Made by a program: the position numbers and the translations under genes | Shown here: positions 54,425 to 61,485 of the stretch, piece after piece | Position numbering within the stretch: the first letter of the stretch is position 1 | Layout: each line of letters begins with the position of its first letter | Notes under the pieces: generated by a model | What the model saw: only the letters and a program-made list of their open reading frames with translations | What the model was told of the DNA's origin: nothing | The model's database searches: none | Assembly (NCBI RefSeq): GCF_002262935.1 | Contig: NZ_NPIA01000006.1 | Location: 62,001 to 126,000, forward strand | Direction of reading: 5' to 3' | Source of the DNA: Lottiidibacillus patelloidae | GTDB taxonomy: Bacteria; Bacillota; Bacilli; Bacillales; SA5d-4 | DNA length: 64,000 bases

Positions 54425-55918
54425 TTAATCTTCGTTAGCCATTTCATTTCTTAAATACCTACATACTGTTGAGACGTTTCCTTTAAGGTGAACATCAAAG
54501 GCTTGCGAATAATTAGTATTTTCATTGTTTAAAAGAAGGAGTTTAGCATCATTGCGCTTACTTAGCAGAAGTGCATTAAATGGATGTACTTGCAAAGATG
54601 TTCCTGCTACTAAGATAAGGTCGGCATTTTTCACTTTTTCTTCAGCAGATTCAGGAGATTTAACCTCGTCACCAAAGAATACAACATTAGGGCGTAAAAT
54701 TTCTCCACAATTACAAACAGGAGTTTCATTTTCCTTGAGGACATCTACCATTAGATAAATCTTTTTACATTGTGGACAGATGCACTCTTTTATTCTTCCG
54801 TGAAATTCAATGATATCTTTATTACCTGCTTTATTGTGTAACCCATCGACGTTTTGTGTGATAATTGAAATGTTTTTACTGAGGTCTTTTTCTAAGAAGC
54901 GAAAAAATCGGTGTGCATCATTCGGGCTAATACCTTCCATGGCAGCTAATAAACTTTCGTGGTTTTGAAAAGGCATAATTGGGTGTAACGTTGTTTTCAA
55001 TAGATCATAAAAATGTTTCCAAAATAATACTGGGTCTTCATTGAATGTGTTTTCGCTTAATTTATCAATGTACTCTGGTTGTCTGCTCCACATGCTTTCT
55101 ACAGTTGAACGATAATCAGGTATGCCGCTCATCGTGCTAATTCCTGCCCCTGTTAAAATTACAATATTTTTTGCAGTATTTATTGCAGAAATTACTTCTT
55201 CTAACGCGTTGGAATCGAGTTCTCTATAATTATTATTTTTACTAAATTGACTTGCATATTCCCTAGTCTTACTTTCAACAGCATACTTAAAACCTTCCTT
55301 TAGTTCTAATTTTGCTCGATCAGTTAATGGGGCAAATAACTCTCCGGTATCGGTATAAGCGGCTACTTTCCAATGTTGACTGTCTAATGAAGGGAGTTCA
55401 TCAATAGTATCAATTAAGTTTCCATAAGCATATGCGTTTGTAGCACCATACTTTTGTATGAGCCATGAAGTTTCCCCGAAGGAATATCCCTTAATTTCTT
55501 CTGTTTCAATATTTTTCACATAGAATCCCATCCCACCTAAAAGGTTTCGATATCCAGGAATATGAATTGTTCCAACAATTTCTAATGGGTTATTAGGATG
55601 TGGCTGAATCTTTGCTTTTGTTTCATATTCATTAGGGGAAGCTGAACTGCTTTCATCTTCTAAATCGTCGAATGACTCATCTTCATAATCGTAGTTCATA
55701 AGTCTTTCTTCAAAACTGTCCGAAGACTCATCTATATTGTCCAAGACCTCATCCCATAACTTATCGGGTAAAACCTTACATTTAATAAATGTTCCATATT
55801 CATTCTTATATTCCATATCTAAAATTTTAACTCTATAGAAGAAGAGCGAAACTTTATCTCCAACTTTTATATCTTTGTCATAGAAATCATCTAATACTTT
55901 TAAAATTGTTCTTGCCAT
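54425..55918 (-). CDS. SIR2-family NAD-dependent protein
   Basis: 497 aa. ATG behind AGGAG. N-terminal ~230 residues: an SH3-like start, an acidic run (about 65-95), then a domain shared with the other SIR2 genes (KGYSFGETSWLIQKYGATNAYA, DTIDELPSLDSQHWKV). The C-terminal SIR2 domain is complete: LTGAGISTMSGIPDYR, TQNVDGLHNKAG, catalytic His in EFHGRI, zinc cysteines CPQCK and CNCG, and VAGTSLQVHPFN. Could deacetylate or hydrolyse NAD+; SIR2 proteins in defence systems deplete NAD+ after infection. Fourth coding gene (with the zinc finger counted) after the SIR2 at 58145. Confidence 0.85.
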   Translation of the reverse strand: MARTILKVLDDFYDKDIKVGDKVSLFFYRVKILDMEYKNEYGTFIKCKVLPDKLWDEVLDNIDESSDSFEERLMNYDYEDESFDDLEDESSSASPNEYETKAKIQPHPNNPLEIVGTIHIPGYRNLLGGMGFYVKNIETEEIKGYSFGETSWLIQKYGATNAYAYGNLIDTIDELPSLDSQHWKVAAYTDTGELFAPLTDRAKLELKEGFKYAVESKTREYASQFSKNNNYRELDSNALEEVISAINTAKNIVILTGAGISTMSGIPDYRSTVESMWSRQPEYIDKLSENTFNEDPVLFWKHFYDLLKTTLHPIMPFQNHESLLAAMEGISPNDAHRFFRFLEKDLSKNISIITQNVDGLHNKAGNKDIIEFHGRIKECICPQCKKIYLMVDVLKENETPVCNCGEILRPNVVFFGDEVKSPESAEEKVKNADLILVAGTSLQVHPFNALLLSKRNDAKLLLLNNENTNYSQAFDVHLKGNVSTVCRYLRNEMANED

Positions 55919-55938
55919 TCTTTCAACTCCTGTTCATT

Positions 55939-56889
55939 TTAATTAAAAAGTGGAAAAAGATATTTTTGAGTGAATTGTTTATAAAATGACATCATGACGT
56001 TTCCGTTTTCAAACACCTTACCTGCAGCCGGAAATGGCAGCATAAAGATGTGTAATTCTTTATTGGGGAGTGTCGCTATTGAATGATATGAGCTTAGATT
56101 TTTTTCGCTTTCAATTTCTATTTCTAAAGGGGTGAATTGAGAGTCTTTTAAACTAAACATTCTCTGTAGTGCAGTCTTCTTAAATCCATTTGCGCCACCT
56201 AGGCAAATAAGTATGTTTGATGGAATGTTAGTAATTGTATTTCTTAGAAGATCTAATCTGTGTTCCACATCTGAAGCAAAGTCACTGAAGGAATGATCTG
56301 AGGTATCTATGTTTTTAAAGTCAAAAGCTTTAATATAATTGTTATTTTTATTTTCACTAATAGAAAAATATTCTTCTCCCCACCAATCTTGATTTGGGCG
56401 AGGTAATGGTCCCCAGTCGACTAAATAGGTTTGTATGCCACTTTTTGTCCTATATAGCGAGTTTCTAACATAGTCTTTTATTATTTTTTTAGCATCTTGA
56501 TTATCATCAAATTTTTGAAACCAGTAATCTATATCCTTGTCAGAATTTTCCGATGCAAGACAAATCCGGGCGACAGTTTGGTTAAATGGAGAATTAGATT
56601 TATTTAAGGTTGGATTGTCTGGATTTAAATAACTATCTCTAGTACTCTGTCTATCTAGCGTATTTGGTTCCCAAAATCCATTCTCCCAGTTTTGATTATC
56701 GAGGCAATATTCATACTCGCCATTTTCTGTTCCATAGAATAAGTTGCGAACGTTAATATTTTCTCGTACTCCACGGCCTCCTGTACCTTCTTCATTTCCG
56801 AAAACTATTATATTTGCTTCATGTAAGTTACCATAACCTACAAACGATAAAAGCTTCTTATACTCTTCTTTTGTAATTGGCTTTGTCAT
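55939..56889 (-). CDS. Unknown protein in the SIR2 operon
   Basis: 316 aa. ATG behind AAGGGGG. Blocks such as NIIVFGNEEGTGGRG near the N-terminus, WGPLPRPNQDWWGEEYF, and NILICLGGANGFKKTAL suggest an alpha/beta fold with nucleotide- or DNA-binding loops, distantly like the UDG fold, but I cannot assign a family. Its spacing to neighbours (12 bases to the zinc finger, 20 to the SIR2) shows it is co-transcribed. Confidence 0.6.
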   Translation of the reverse strand: MTKPITKEEYKKLLSFVGYGNLHEANIIVFGNEEGTGGRGVRENINVRNLFYGTENGEYEYCLDNQNWENGFWEPNTLDRQSTRDSYLNPDNPTLNKSNSPFNQTVARICLASENSDKDIDYWFQKFDDNQDAKKIIKDYVRNSLYRTKSGIQTYLVDWGPLPRPNQDWWGEEYFSISENKNNNYIKAFDFKNIDTSDHSFSDFASDVEHRLDLLRNTITNIPSNILICLGGANGFKKTALQRMFSLKDSQFTPLEIEIESEKNLSSYHSIATLPNKELHIFMLPFPAAGKVFENGNVMMSFYKQFTQKYLFPLFN

Positions 56890-56901
56890 CTGCGTGCCCC
56901 C

Positions 56902-57060
56902 TTAATTTTTATCTTTAAAATACCCAAACGCACAGTCATTGCACTTATAGCCAACGGTTGCTAAACATTGGTGACAAATTCGCTTTCCACAAGTATCACA
57001 TACAAACCAAGTCCAATCTTTTGCATATTCAGTTCGACATTCCTGACATGGAATTAGCAT
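56902..57060 (-). CDS. Small zinc-finger protein
   Basis: 52 aa, below the usual length cut-off: starts MLIPCQECRTEYAKDW and has four cysteine pairs (CQEC, CDTC, CHQC, CNDC), enough for two zinc sites. AAAGGAGGT lies 7-8 bases before the ATG. It sits between the WG-repeat gene (stop 18 bases upstream) and the 316-aa gene (start 12 bases downstream), so it belongs to the SIR2 operon. Likely an adaptor or nucleic-acid-binding part. Confidence 0.7.
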   Translation of the reverse strand: MLIPCQECRTEYAKDWTWFVCDTCGKRICHQCLATVGYKCNDCAFGYFKDKN

Positions 57061-57078
57061 TTAAACACCTCCTTTAAA

Positions 57079-58068
57079 TTATTTAATGAGTCGAATCAAA
57101 CCATATTTGTCTTTTCCGTTTTCGCGAATGATAACTCTTGCAATGTCATGTAGCAAATAATGTTTGTAGGTAATAGCAGCATAGTTAGGTTGAACAATGA
57201 TTTGACCTTTCTGATTTAGAAGGCCATATCTATTATTAAAAGAAAAAACTTGCACTTGATTCTTCAATCGACTTTTTAACTTATCTAGTAAAGATATTTT
57301 GATCTTGCCTGTACGACTTAAATAAGCTTTAATAACTGGGGAGTAGCTAACTTTAGCTGTCTTTTGATTTGACGAATCATCCGTTGTCACTGCTGATTTA
57401 ACTTCACCGTTTTGGTTAATATGGAACCACTTTTCGTTCTGTTTTACAACAAAGGTGCTAGCTTTGGGGTGGTATTTTACTGCATCATACTTAGCAGGAA
57501 TAACGACTTCCCCTATTTTATCGATTAAGCCCCATTTATTATTTTTCTTCACTACTAAGTACTTATCGGAATAAAATTGTATTTCCTCATATTCAAAAGG
57601 TATAATAACTTTATTTTCTGCAGAAATAATTCCCTGTTTACCGTTCTTTGTAGCTATTCTTCCGTGTTCCTTAGGAAATAGTGATTCAAAAAATTCATCA
57701 TATATTGGGGGAATAACTTCTTCTTGCTTTAAATTAATGTAGCCCCATTTATTATCAACTTTTACTAGAATGAGATTATCAAAGTCCTCTTCTGTATGAG
57801 CTTCTTCATAAATGAAAGGAAGCAAAACTTCGCCTTTATAACTTATAACACCGTACTTTTCGCCTTTTCGAGCAACCATATATTCTAATGAAGTGTTCGG
57901 AATGTTCATTAATATATGCTCATATTCAAATGGAACAATTACTTCATTGTTATAATTTAAGACGCCAAACTTATTATTCTTTCCGGCGATAATATAATGT
58001 TTCGCTGGAAGATAGAGATGTTCAAATTCTATTGGTATTAATTCTTCCATCCCAGTATATAAAGTCAA
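57079..58068 (-). CDS. WG-repeat protein
   Basis: 329 aa from a TTG at 58068 behind AAAGGGG; the frame is open further but without a better site. Made almost entirely of WG repeats: KFGVLNYNNEVIVPFEYEHI, KYGVISYKGEVLLPFIYEEA, KWGYINLKQEEVIPPIYDEF, KQGIISAENKVIIPFEYEEI, KWGLIDKIGEVVIPAKYDAV, and a last partial unit RYGLLNQKGQIIVQPNY. It has no effector or membrane domain. Between the first SIR2 gene and the zinc finger, so probably the binding or sensing subunit. WG repeats also occur in the PIN protein at 14294. Confidence 0.85.
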   Translation of the reverse strand: MTLYTGMEELIPIEFEHLYLPAKHYIIAGKNNKFGVLNYNNEVIVPFEYEHILMNIPNTSLEYMVARKGEKYGVISYKGEVLLPFIYEEAHTEEDFDNLILVKVDNKWGYINLKQEEVIPPIYDEFFESLFPKEHGRIATKNGKQGIISAENKVIIPFEYEEIQFYSDKYLVVKKNNKWGLIDKIGEVVIPAKYDAVKYHPKASTFVVKQNEKWFHINQNGEVKSAVTTDDSSNQKTAKVSYSPVIKAYLSRTGKIKISLLDKLKSRLKNQVQVFSFNNRYGLLNQKGQIIVQPNYAAITYKHYLLHDIARVIIRENGKDKYGLIRLIK

Positions 58069-58098
58069 TTTTAAATCCCCTTTCAAAGAGTTGTTTTT

Positions 58099-58131
58099 GT
58101 ATGGCAAGGCAAGCTTTAGCTCGCCTTACCA
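58099..58131 (-). terminator. Hairpin between SIR2 and WG-repeat genes
   Basis: ATGGCAAGGC-AAGCTTTAGCTC-GCCTTACCAT. No T-run on the minus strand, so it may attenuate transcription or protect RNA rather than stop it. Confidence 0.5.
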
Positions 58132-58144
58132 TAATTGCTAAGTT

Positions 58145-59533
58145 CTAGGACAAGGAAATATTTTTACATATATCCTCAATATCTCCATTAATAACTAGAT
58201 CAAATTGGTTATCTAGTTGTGTTTTATGGCCATTGATGATAACTGATTTAGCATTTGTGTACTGATTTATAAAGTGAGGTAGTTGATTAATAGGAGAGAC
58301 ATTCAATGACGAACCGATAACGATAAATAAGTCGGAGTTTTTTGCCCGAGCCATTGCATCACTCAAGTGTTGGACTTCGTCACCGAAAAAGACTAGATCA
58401 GGTCGTATGATTGCCCCGCAACCACATTTTGGAAGTTTATCTTTTAAGATATATTCGAACGTGTACTTGGACATGCACGTCGGGCAGAAATATTTATAAA
58501 AGTTTCCATGAATTTCGAATACGTGTTTACTACCTGCTTTAGAGTGTAAATGGTCGACGTTTTGGGTGATGATTGTAACGTCTTTTCCATGTGTTTCTAA
58601 TTTTGCAAAAAGTTCATGTGCAATGTTTGGTTTCATTGCTTCAATGGTCATTTGTAATGAATTTTTATGATTTTCAAAAGGGACAATACCGTTTGTGATG
58701 TTTTGAATTAGTTGATGAAAAGTTTGCCAAAAGGAAGCTGGGCTGTTTTCAAACTTAGCTTGGTTTAATTGTTTGATAAGGTCTGGATCTTTACGCCAAA
58801 TACCTTCAAGCATAGAGCGATAATCTGGAATGCCGCTTAGTGTGCTAATTCCTGCGCCTGATAAGACTGTAATTTTATTTGCTGTTTTGATTAGCTCATT
58901 AAGTTTAGTTATTTCTTCATTAGTATAGGAAGTAGTGATTTGTGATTTTAGTTTTCTAACTCGCTGACCAATTCTCATATTAATTGTGGTGTTGATTCGT
59001 TGCTTAAGTTCTTTTTCTAGTGCAGGAGTGAAGACTGAGTAAGGTTCGCCGTTGTCGTTATAAGCGGGCACTTTCCAAAATGTACTATCCATTGCAGGGA
59101 GGCAGTCGATGGTGTCAATTAATTGTGTAGTGAAATTTTTCAGGCGGCTTGTTGTTGCGTATGCATTTGTAGCTCCGTTTTGATGAATGATTCGAAATGC
59201 TTCACGATAAGAATAGGCTTTGCTTTCACCACTTTGCTTATCTTTTAAAAGGTAACCGACAGCTTGCATTTGGTTTGGGAATGTTGGAACAGAGATTGCT
59301 TTTATAAATTCATATCGGTTATTAGGGTGAGCTTCAATACCTTTCGTTACTGTCCAAAGACTAGTATCGTCTTCAAATGGTGAAGTAGATTGTAGTAGGA
59401 CAAACGTTCCGTAGTTATTTGTATAACTTTCATCGATGACGACATATTCTTCTCCGTAATAATCGATATGCTTTCCGTTTGTAAGTGGCTCGTGCCAATC
59501 ATTTTTTGCAAATACTAACGTGTTTTTATTCAA
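58145..59533 (-). CDS. SIR2-family NAD-dependent protein
   Basis: 462 aa from TTG 59533, nine bases behind AAAAGGAG (a TTG nine bases earlier touches the site). N-terminal domain shared with the other SIR2 genes (ESKAYSYREAFRIIHQNGATNAYA; DTIDCLPAMDSTFWKV), then a full SIR2 domain: LSGAGISTLSGIPDYR, ITQNVDHLHSKAG, catalytic His in EIHGNF, zinc cysteines CPTCM and CGCG, FFGDEVQHLSDAM and IGSSLNVSPINQ. First gene of the operon, with a GTAGG-N7-CCTAC palindrome 65 bases upstream. Likely an NADase or deacylase. Confidence 0.85.
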   Translation of the reverse strand: MNKNTLVFAKNDWHEPLTNGKHIDYYGEEYVVIDESYTNNYGTFVLLQSTSPFEDDTSLWTVTKGIEAHPNNRYEFIKAISVPTFPNQMQAVGYLLKDKQSGESKAYSYREAFRIIHQNGATNAYATTSRLKNFTTQLIDTIDCLPAMDSTFWKVPAYNDNGEPYSVFTPALEKELKQRINTTINMRIGQRVRKLKSQITTSYTNEEITKLNELIKTANKITVLSGAGISTLSGIPDYRSMLEGIWRKDPDLIKQLNQAKFENSPASFWQTFHQLIQNITNGIVPFENHKNSLQMTIEAMKPNIAHELFAKLETHGKDVTIITQNVDHLHSKAGSKHVFEIHGNFYKYFCPTCMSKYTFEYILKDKLPKCGCGAIIRPDLVFFGDEVQHLSDAMARAKNSDLFIVIGSSLNVSPINQLPHFINQYTNAKSVIINGHKTQLDNQFDLVINGDIEDICKNISLS

Positions 59534-59592
59534 AATAAGCAACTCCTTTTACATTTTATTAAGTTAAGTAGTACATTTCTAATGATAAGAAA

Positions 59593-59619
59593 GAGGTGTA
59601 GGAGGTTAACCTACACCTC
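59593..59619 (-). promoter_or_regulatory. Palindrome with terminator role before SIR2 operon
   Basis: GAGGTGTAGG-AGGTTAA-CCTACACCTC: exact inverted repeat with the 5-7-5 core at 59598-59614. It lies after the stop of the small gene 59633 (terminator position) and 65 bases upstream of the first SIR2 gene, so it could both end the former and be an operator for the latter. Confidence 0.65.
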
Positions 59620-59632
59620 ATATTCTGGCAAA

Positions 59633-60019
59633 CTATTGATTATTAAGTTGTGACGCTTTTTCTAATCGTTTGTTTATTTTCGAAATGAAAATTTTAGTAA
59701 CTTGCTGGTGAGTAAAAGAGATATTACTTCTTCCGAGGTGTTCAAAAGTATCTAATAACACTTCCATGATGAAAGAGTAACAGTCATCTTTACCTAAAGC
59801 CGAAGCAAATTGAGTAATAAATTGTTTGTTGATTTCTTGAAGTGTAGGTTCGTTTATAAAAAGTGTGCCATTACTACGGAAGCGGATTAAGTGGTTAGTT
59901 ACCCAAGTGCTACCGCCTCTACGATATTGCTCAATATATGTGCGTAAGCTTCTGTCAAAACGAGAATTATTTATGGAAGTGTTATTTGGTAAATTCGGAT
60001 TGAAAATTTTCTTAGTCAA
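59633..60019 (-). CDS. Small-family protein A
   Basis: 128 aa from TTG 60019, nine bases behind AAGGGAG. MTKKIFNPNLPNN..., DRSLRTYIEQYRRGGS, then WVTNHLIRFRSNGTLFINEPT and a helical C-terminus (FIMEVLLDTFEHLGRSNIS). The frameshifted copy at 36092 and the three genes that follow share the plan: a YxxQYKR-type basic helix, a (V/L)xxxIxFRxGxLxxxEPTI strand and a helical end. No known family. Confidence 0.65.
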   Translation of the reverse strand: MTKKIFNPNLPNNTSINNSRFDRSLRTYIEQYRRGGSTWVTNHLIRFRSNGTLFINEPTLQEINKQFITQFASALGKDDCYSFIMEVLLDTFEHLGRSNISFTHQQVTKIFISKINKRLEKASQLNNQ

Positions 60020-60068
60020 TACAATCATCTCCCTTAAGTTAGTTACAATGAACAATGTATTTTTGGGG

Positions 60069-60085
60069 TGTAGGGAAACGCTCTA
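60069..60085 (-). promoter_or_regulatory. GTAGG-N7-TCTAC palindrome
   Basis: GTAGG-GAAACGC-TCTAC, 50 bases upstream of the small-family A start, with GGGGT on its left. Confidence 0.65.
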
Positions 60086-60149
60086 CGGTCTAATTTGTTT
60101 GTGAATATGCGGACATGAACTCCGGTTTAAGTGAAGAATCTAGTAAAAA

Positions 60150-60177
60150 ACAGTAGTAGAAAGATCTACTACTGTTA
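60150..60177 (-). terminator. Terminator of small-family B
   Basis: ACAGTAGTAGA-AAGA-TCTACTACTGT, followed by TTTTTT on the minus strand; overlaps the stop codon region. Confidence 0.85.
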
Positions 60178-60489
60178 ATACATGTAATAATCCGAGATAT
60201 GATAGTTCAGCTTTCTTTGAAATAGATCGATAAATCCTCCTTCATCGATTTGTAGTTCACTACGATCTAATAGAAGAAATAAATCACGAATAGAATATTT
60301 CACTAATTTTTCGCACTGTTCTCTACCAAGGAGAGAACAATGGCGCAAGATAAATTGTTGGGAGATAGAGTGGAGGATAGGTTCTTTTATGTGAAATTTC
60401 ATGAAGCGGGTAGTAACGAGTTGTTCTAAAGCGACCTCATTACCAACTAAAAATTCATTGATATAAAATGTTAAATTTTTTTCGCCCAT
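60175..60489 (-). CDS. Small-family protein B
   Basis: 104 aa from ATG 60489, behind AAGAGGTGTG. MGEKNLTFYINEFLVGNE... then TTRFMKFHIKEPILHSISQQ and a helical second half (REQCEKLVKYSIRDLFLLLDRSE). Aligns loosely with family A and D over the EPxI motif. Own palindrome and own terminator, so it is a separate transcription unit. Confidence 0.6.
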   Translation of the reverse strand: MGEKNLTFYINEFLVGNEVALEQLVTTRFMKFHIKEPILHSISQQFILRHCSLLGREQCEKLVKYSIRDLFLLLDRSELQIDEGGFIDLFQRKLNYHISDYYMY

Positions 60490-60546
60490 AAAACACACCT
60501 CTTTATATTTTTTAGTGATGTACACTTCTTAATATAAAGAGGTGGT

Positions 60547-60563
60547 GTAGGGAAACGCCTTAC
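60547..60563 (-). promoter_or_regulatory. GTAGG-N7-CTTAC palindrome
   Basis: GTAGG-GAAACGC-CTTAC, 58 bases upstream of small-family B. Its centre GAAACGC is identical to that of the family A site. Confidence 0.6.
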
Positions 60564-60584
60564 ACTGGATTAACAGCAGTCATG

Positions 60585-60914
60585 TTACTGAGGATTTTTA
60601 GCATTTTTAAGTTTGTTCGTTCGGCGGAAAAGGTGCATGTTAAAGTAACTGACAATTTTTCTTAAAGTAATGCGTTTGTTTCCTGATTCATTTTTAATAG
60701 ATTCAAAAGTACTATTAATAGCTAGAATGTGAATGAAATCACATGATTTACCAAGCATTAATCTATATTGTGCCTTATGTTTATTAGCTAAAGTGCGAAT
60801 GGTAGGATCTTTAATAATGTACCGTCCATTTCGGAATTCATATACGTTGTTAAGTAAGCTTTTATTACCTGTCCGCTTATATTGCTTAGCCGACCAAATA
60901 ATTACTTTTCCCAT
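60585..60914 (-). CDS. Small-family protein C
   Basis: 109 aa from ATG 60914, behind CAGGAGTGA. MGKVIIWSAKQYKRTGNKS, then VYEFRNGRYIIKDPTIRTLANKH (the family strand motif with DPTI) and a basic helical tail (MHLFRRTNKLKNAKNPQ), which could bind nucleic acid. No known family. Confidence 0.6.
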   Translation of the reverse strand: MGKVIIWSAKQYKRTGNKSLLNNVYEFRNGRYIIKDPTIRTLANKHKAQYRLMLGKSCDFIHILAINSTFESIKNESGNKRITLRKIVSYFNMHLFRRTNKLKNAKNPQ

Positions 60915-60965
60915 TGAATCACTCCTGATTAAAGATTTACTACACTTCATACGTTATGAAGGGGG

Positions 60966-60982
60966 CGTAGGAATTTGTCATA
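60966..60982 (-). promoter_or_regulatory. GTAGG-N7-CATAC palindrome
   Basis: GTAGG-AATTTGT-CATAC, 52 bases upstream of small-family C; the most diverged site. Confidence 0.5.
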
Positions 60983-61006
60983 CACTAATGATCTATCAAA
61001 AGGAAT

Positions 61007-61038
61007 GAAACAGTAGCAGGAAGAAAACTGCTACTGTT
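61007..61038 (-). terminator. Terminator of small-family D
   Basis: AACAGTAGCAG...CTGCTACTGTT stem between genes D and C. Confidence 0.8.
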
Positions 61039-61049
61039 AAAATATTTAA

Positions 61050-61337
61050 TTAACTTTTATTATTCTTTAAGTTTTCTTCAAAAGTTTTTGCAATTTCATG
61101 ATGTGTTAATGATTCGCTCTGATTTTTTAAAGATTCGAACGTAAAATGCAGTGTATTAATTACTTGTTTTTGTGAAGCCTCAGTTGCAGAATTTAAAGCT
61201 AGATAATCTTTGGAAGTGCGTTGTATTGTTGGCTCATTTAAAAATAACTTCCCTTGACGGAAAGTTATTAAATAATTTAATACCCAATTTGGATTTCGTT
61301 TATATTGATCAAGATAATAAACTAAGCTTCTTTCCAT
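61050..61337 (-). CDS. Small-family protein D
   Basis: 95 aa, ATG behind AAAGGAG. MERSLVYYLDQYKRNPNWVL, then NYLITFRQGKLFLNEPTIQR and a helical tail (VINTLHFTFESLKNQSESL). Closest in outline to family A (LRTYIEQY.R and LIRFRSNGTLFINEPT). No known family. Confidence 0.6.
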   Translation of the reverse strand: MERSLVYYLDQYKRNPNWVLNYLITFRQGKLFLNEPTIQRTSKDYLALNSATEASQKQVINTLHFTFESLKNQSESLTHHEIAKTFEENLKNNKS

Positions 61338-61393
61338 AATACCCGCTCCTTTAATGTTTTTTTTAAAGACATTAATACCAATATTCTTGGGGT

Positions 61394-61410
61394 GTAGGAG
61401 CAGAGCTTAC
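61394..61410 (-). promoter_or_regulatory. GTAGG-N7-CTTAC palindrome
   Basis: GTAGG-AGCAGAG-CTTAC with GGGGT on its left, 57 bases upstream of small-family D. Confidence 0.6.
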
Positions 61411-61441
61411 GGCAACAGATCATACTTAGGAAAACAAAAAA

Positions 61442-61460
61442 GGCCCATTTTCATGGGCCG
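61442..61460 (-). terminator. Terminator of the TPR gene
   Basis: GGCCCAT-TTTC-ATGGGCC followed by TTTTTTG on the minus strand, after the 61486 stop. Confidence 0.85.
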
Positions 61461-61485
61461 ACAGTAGTAGTACGATTAAGTTGGT

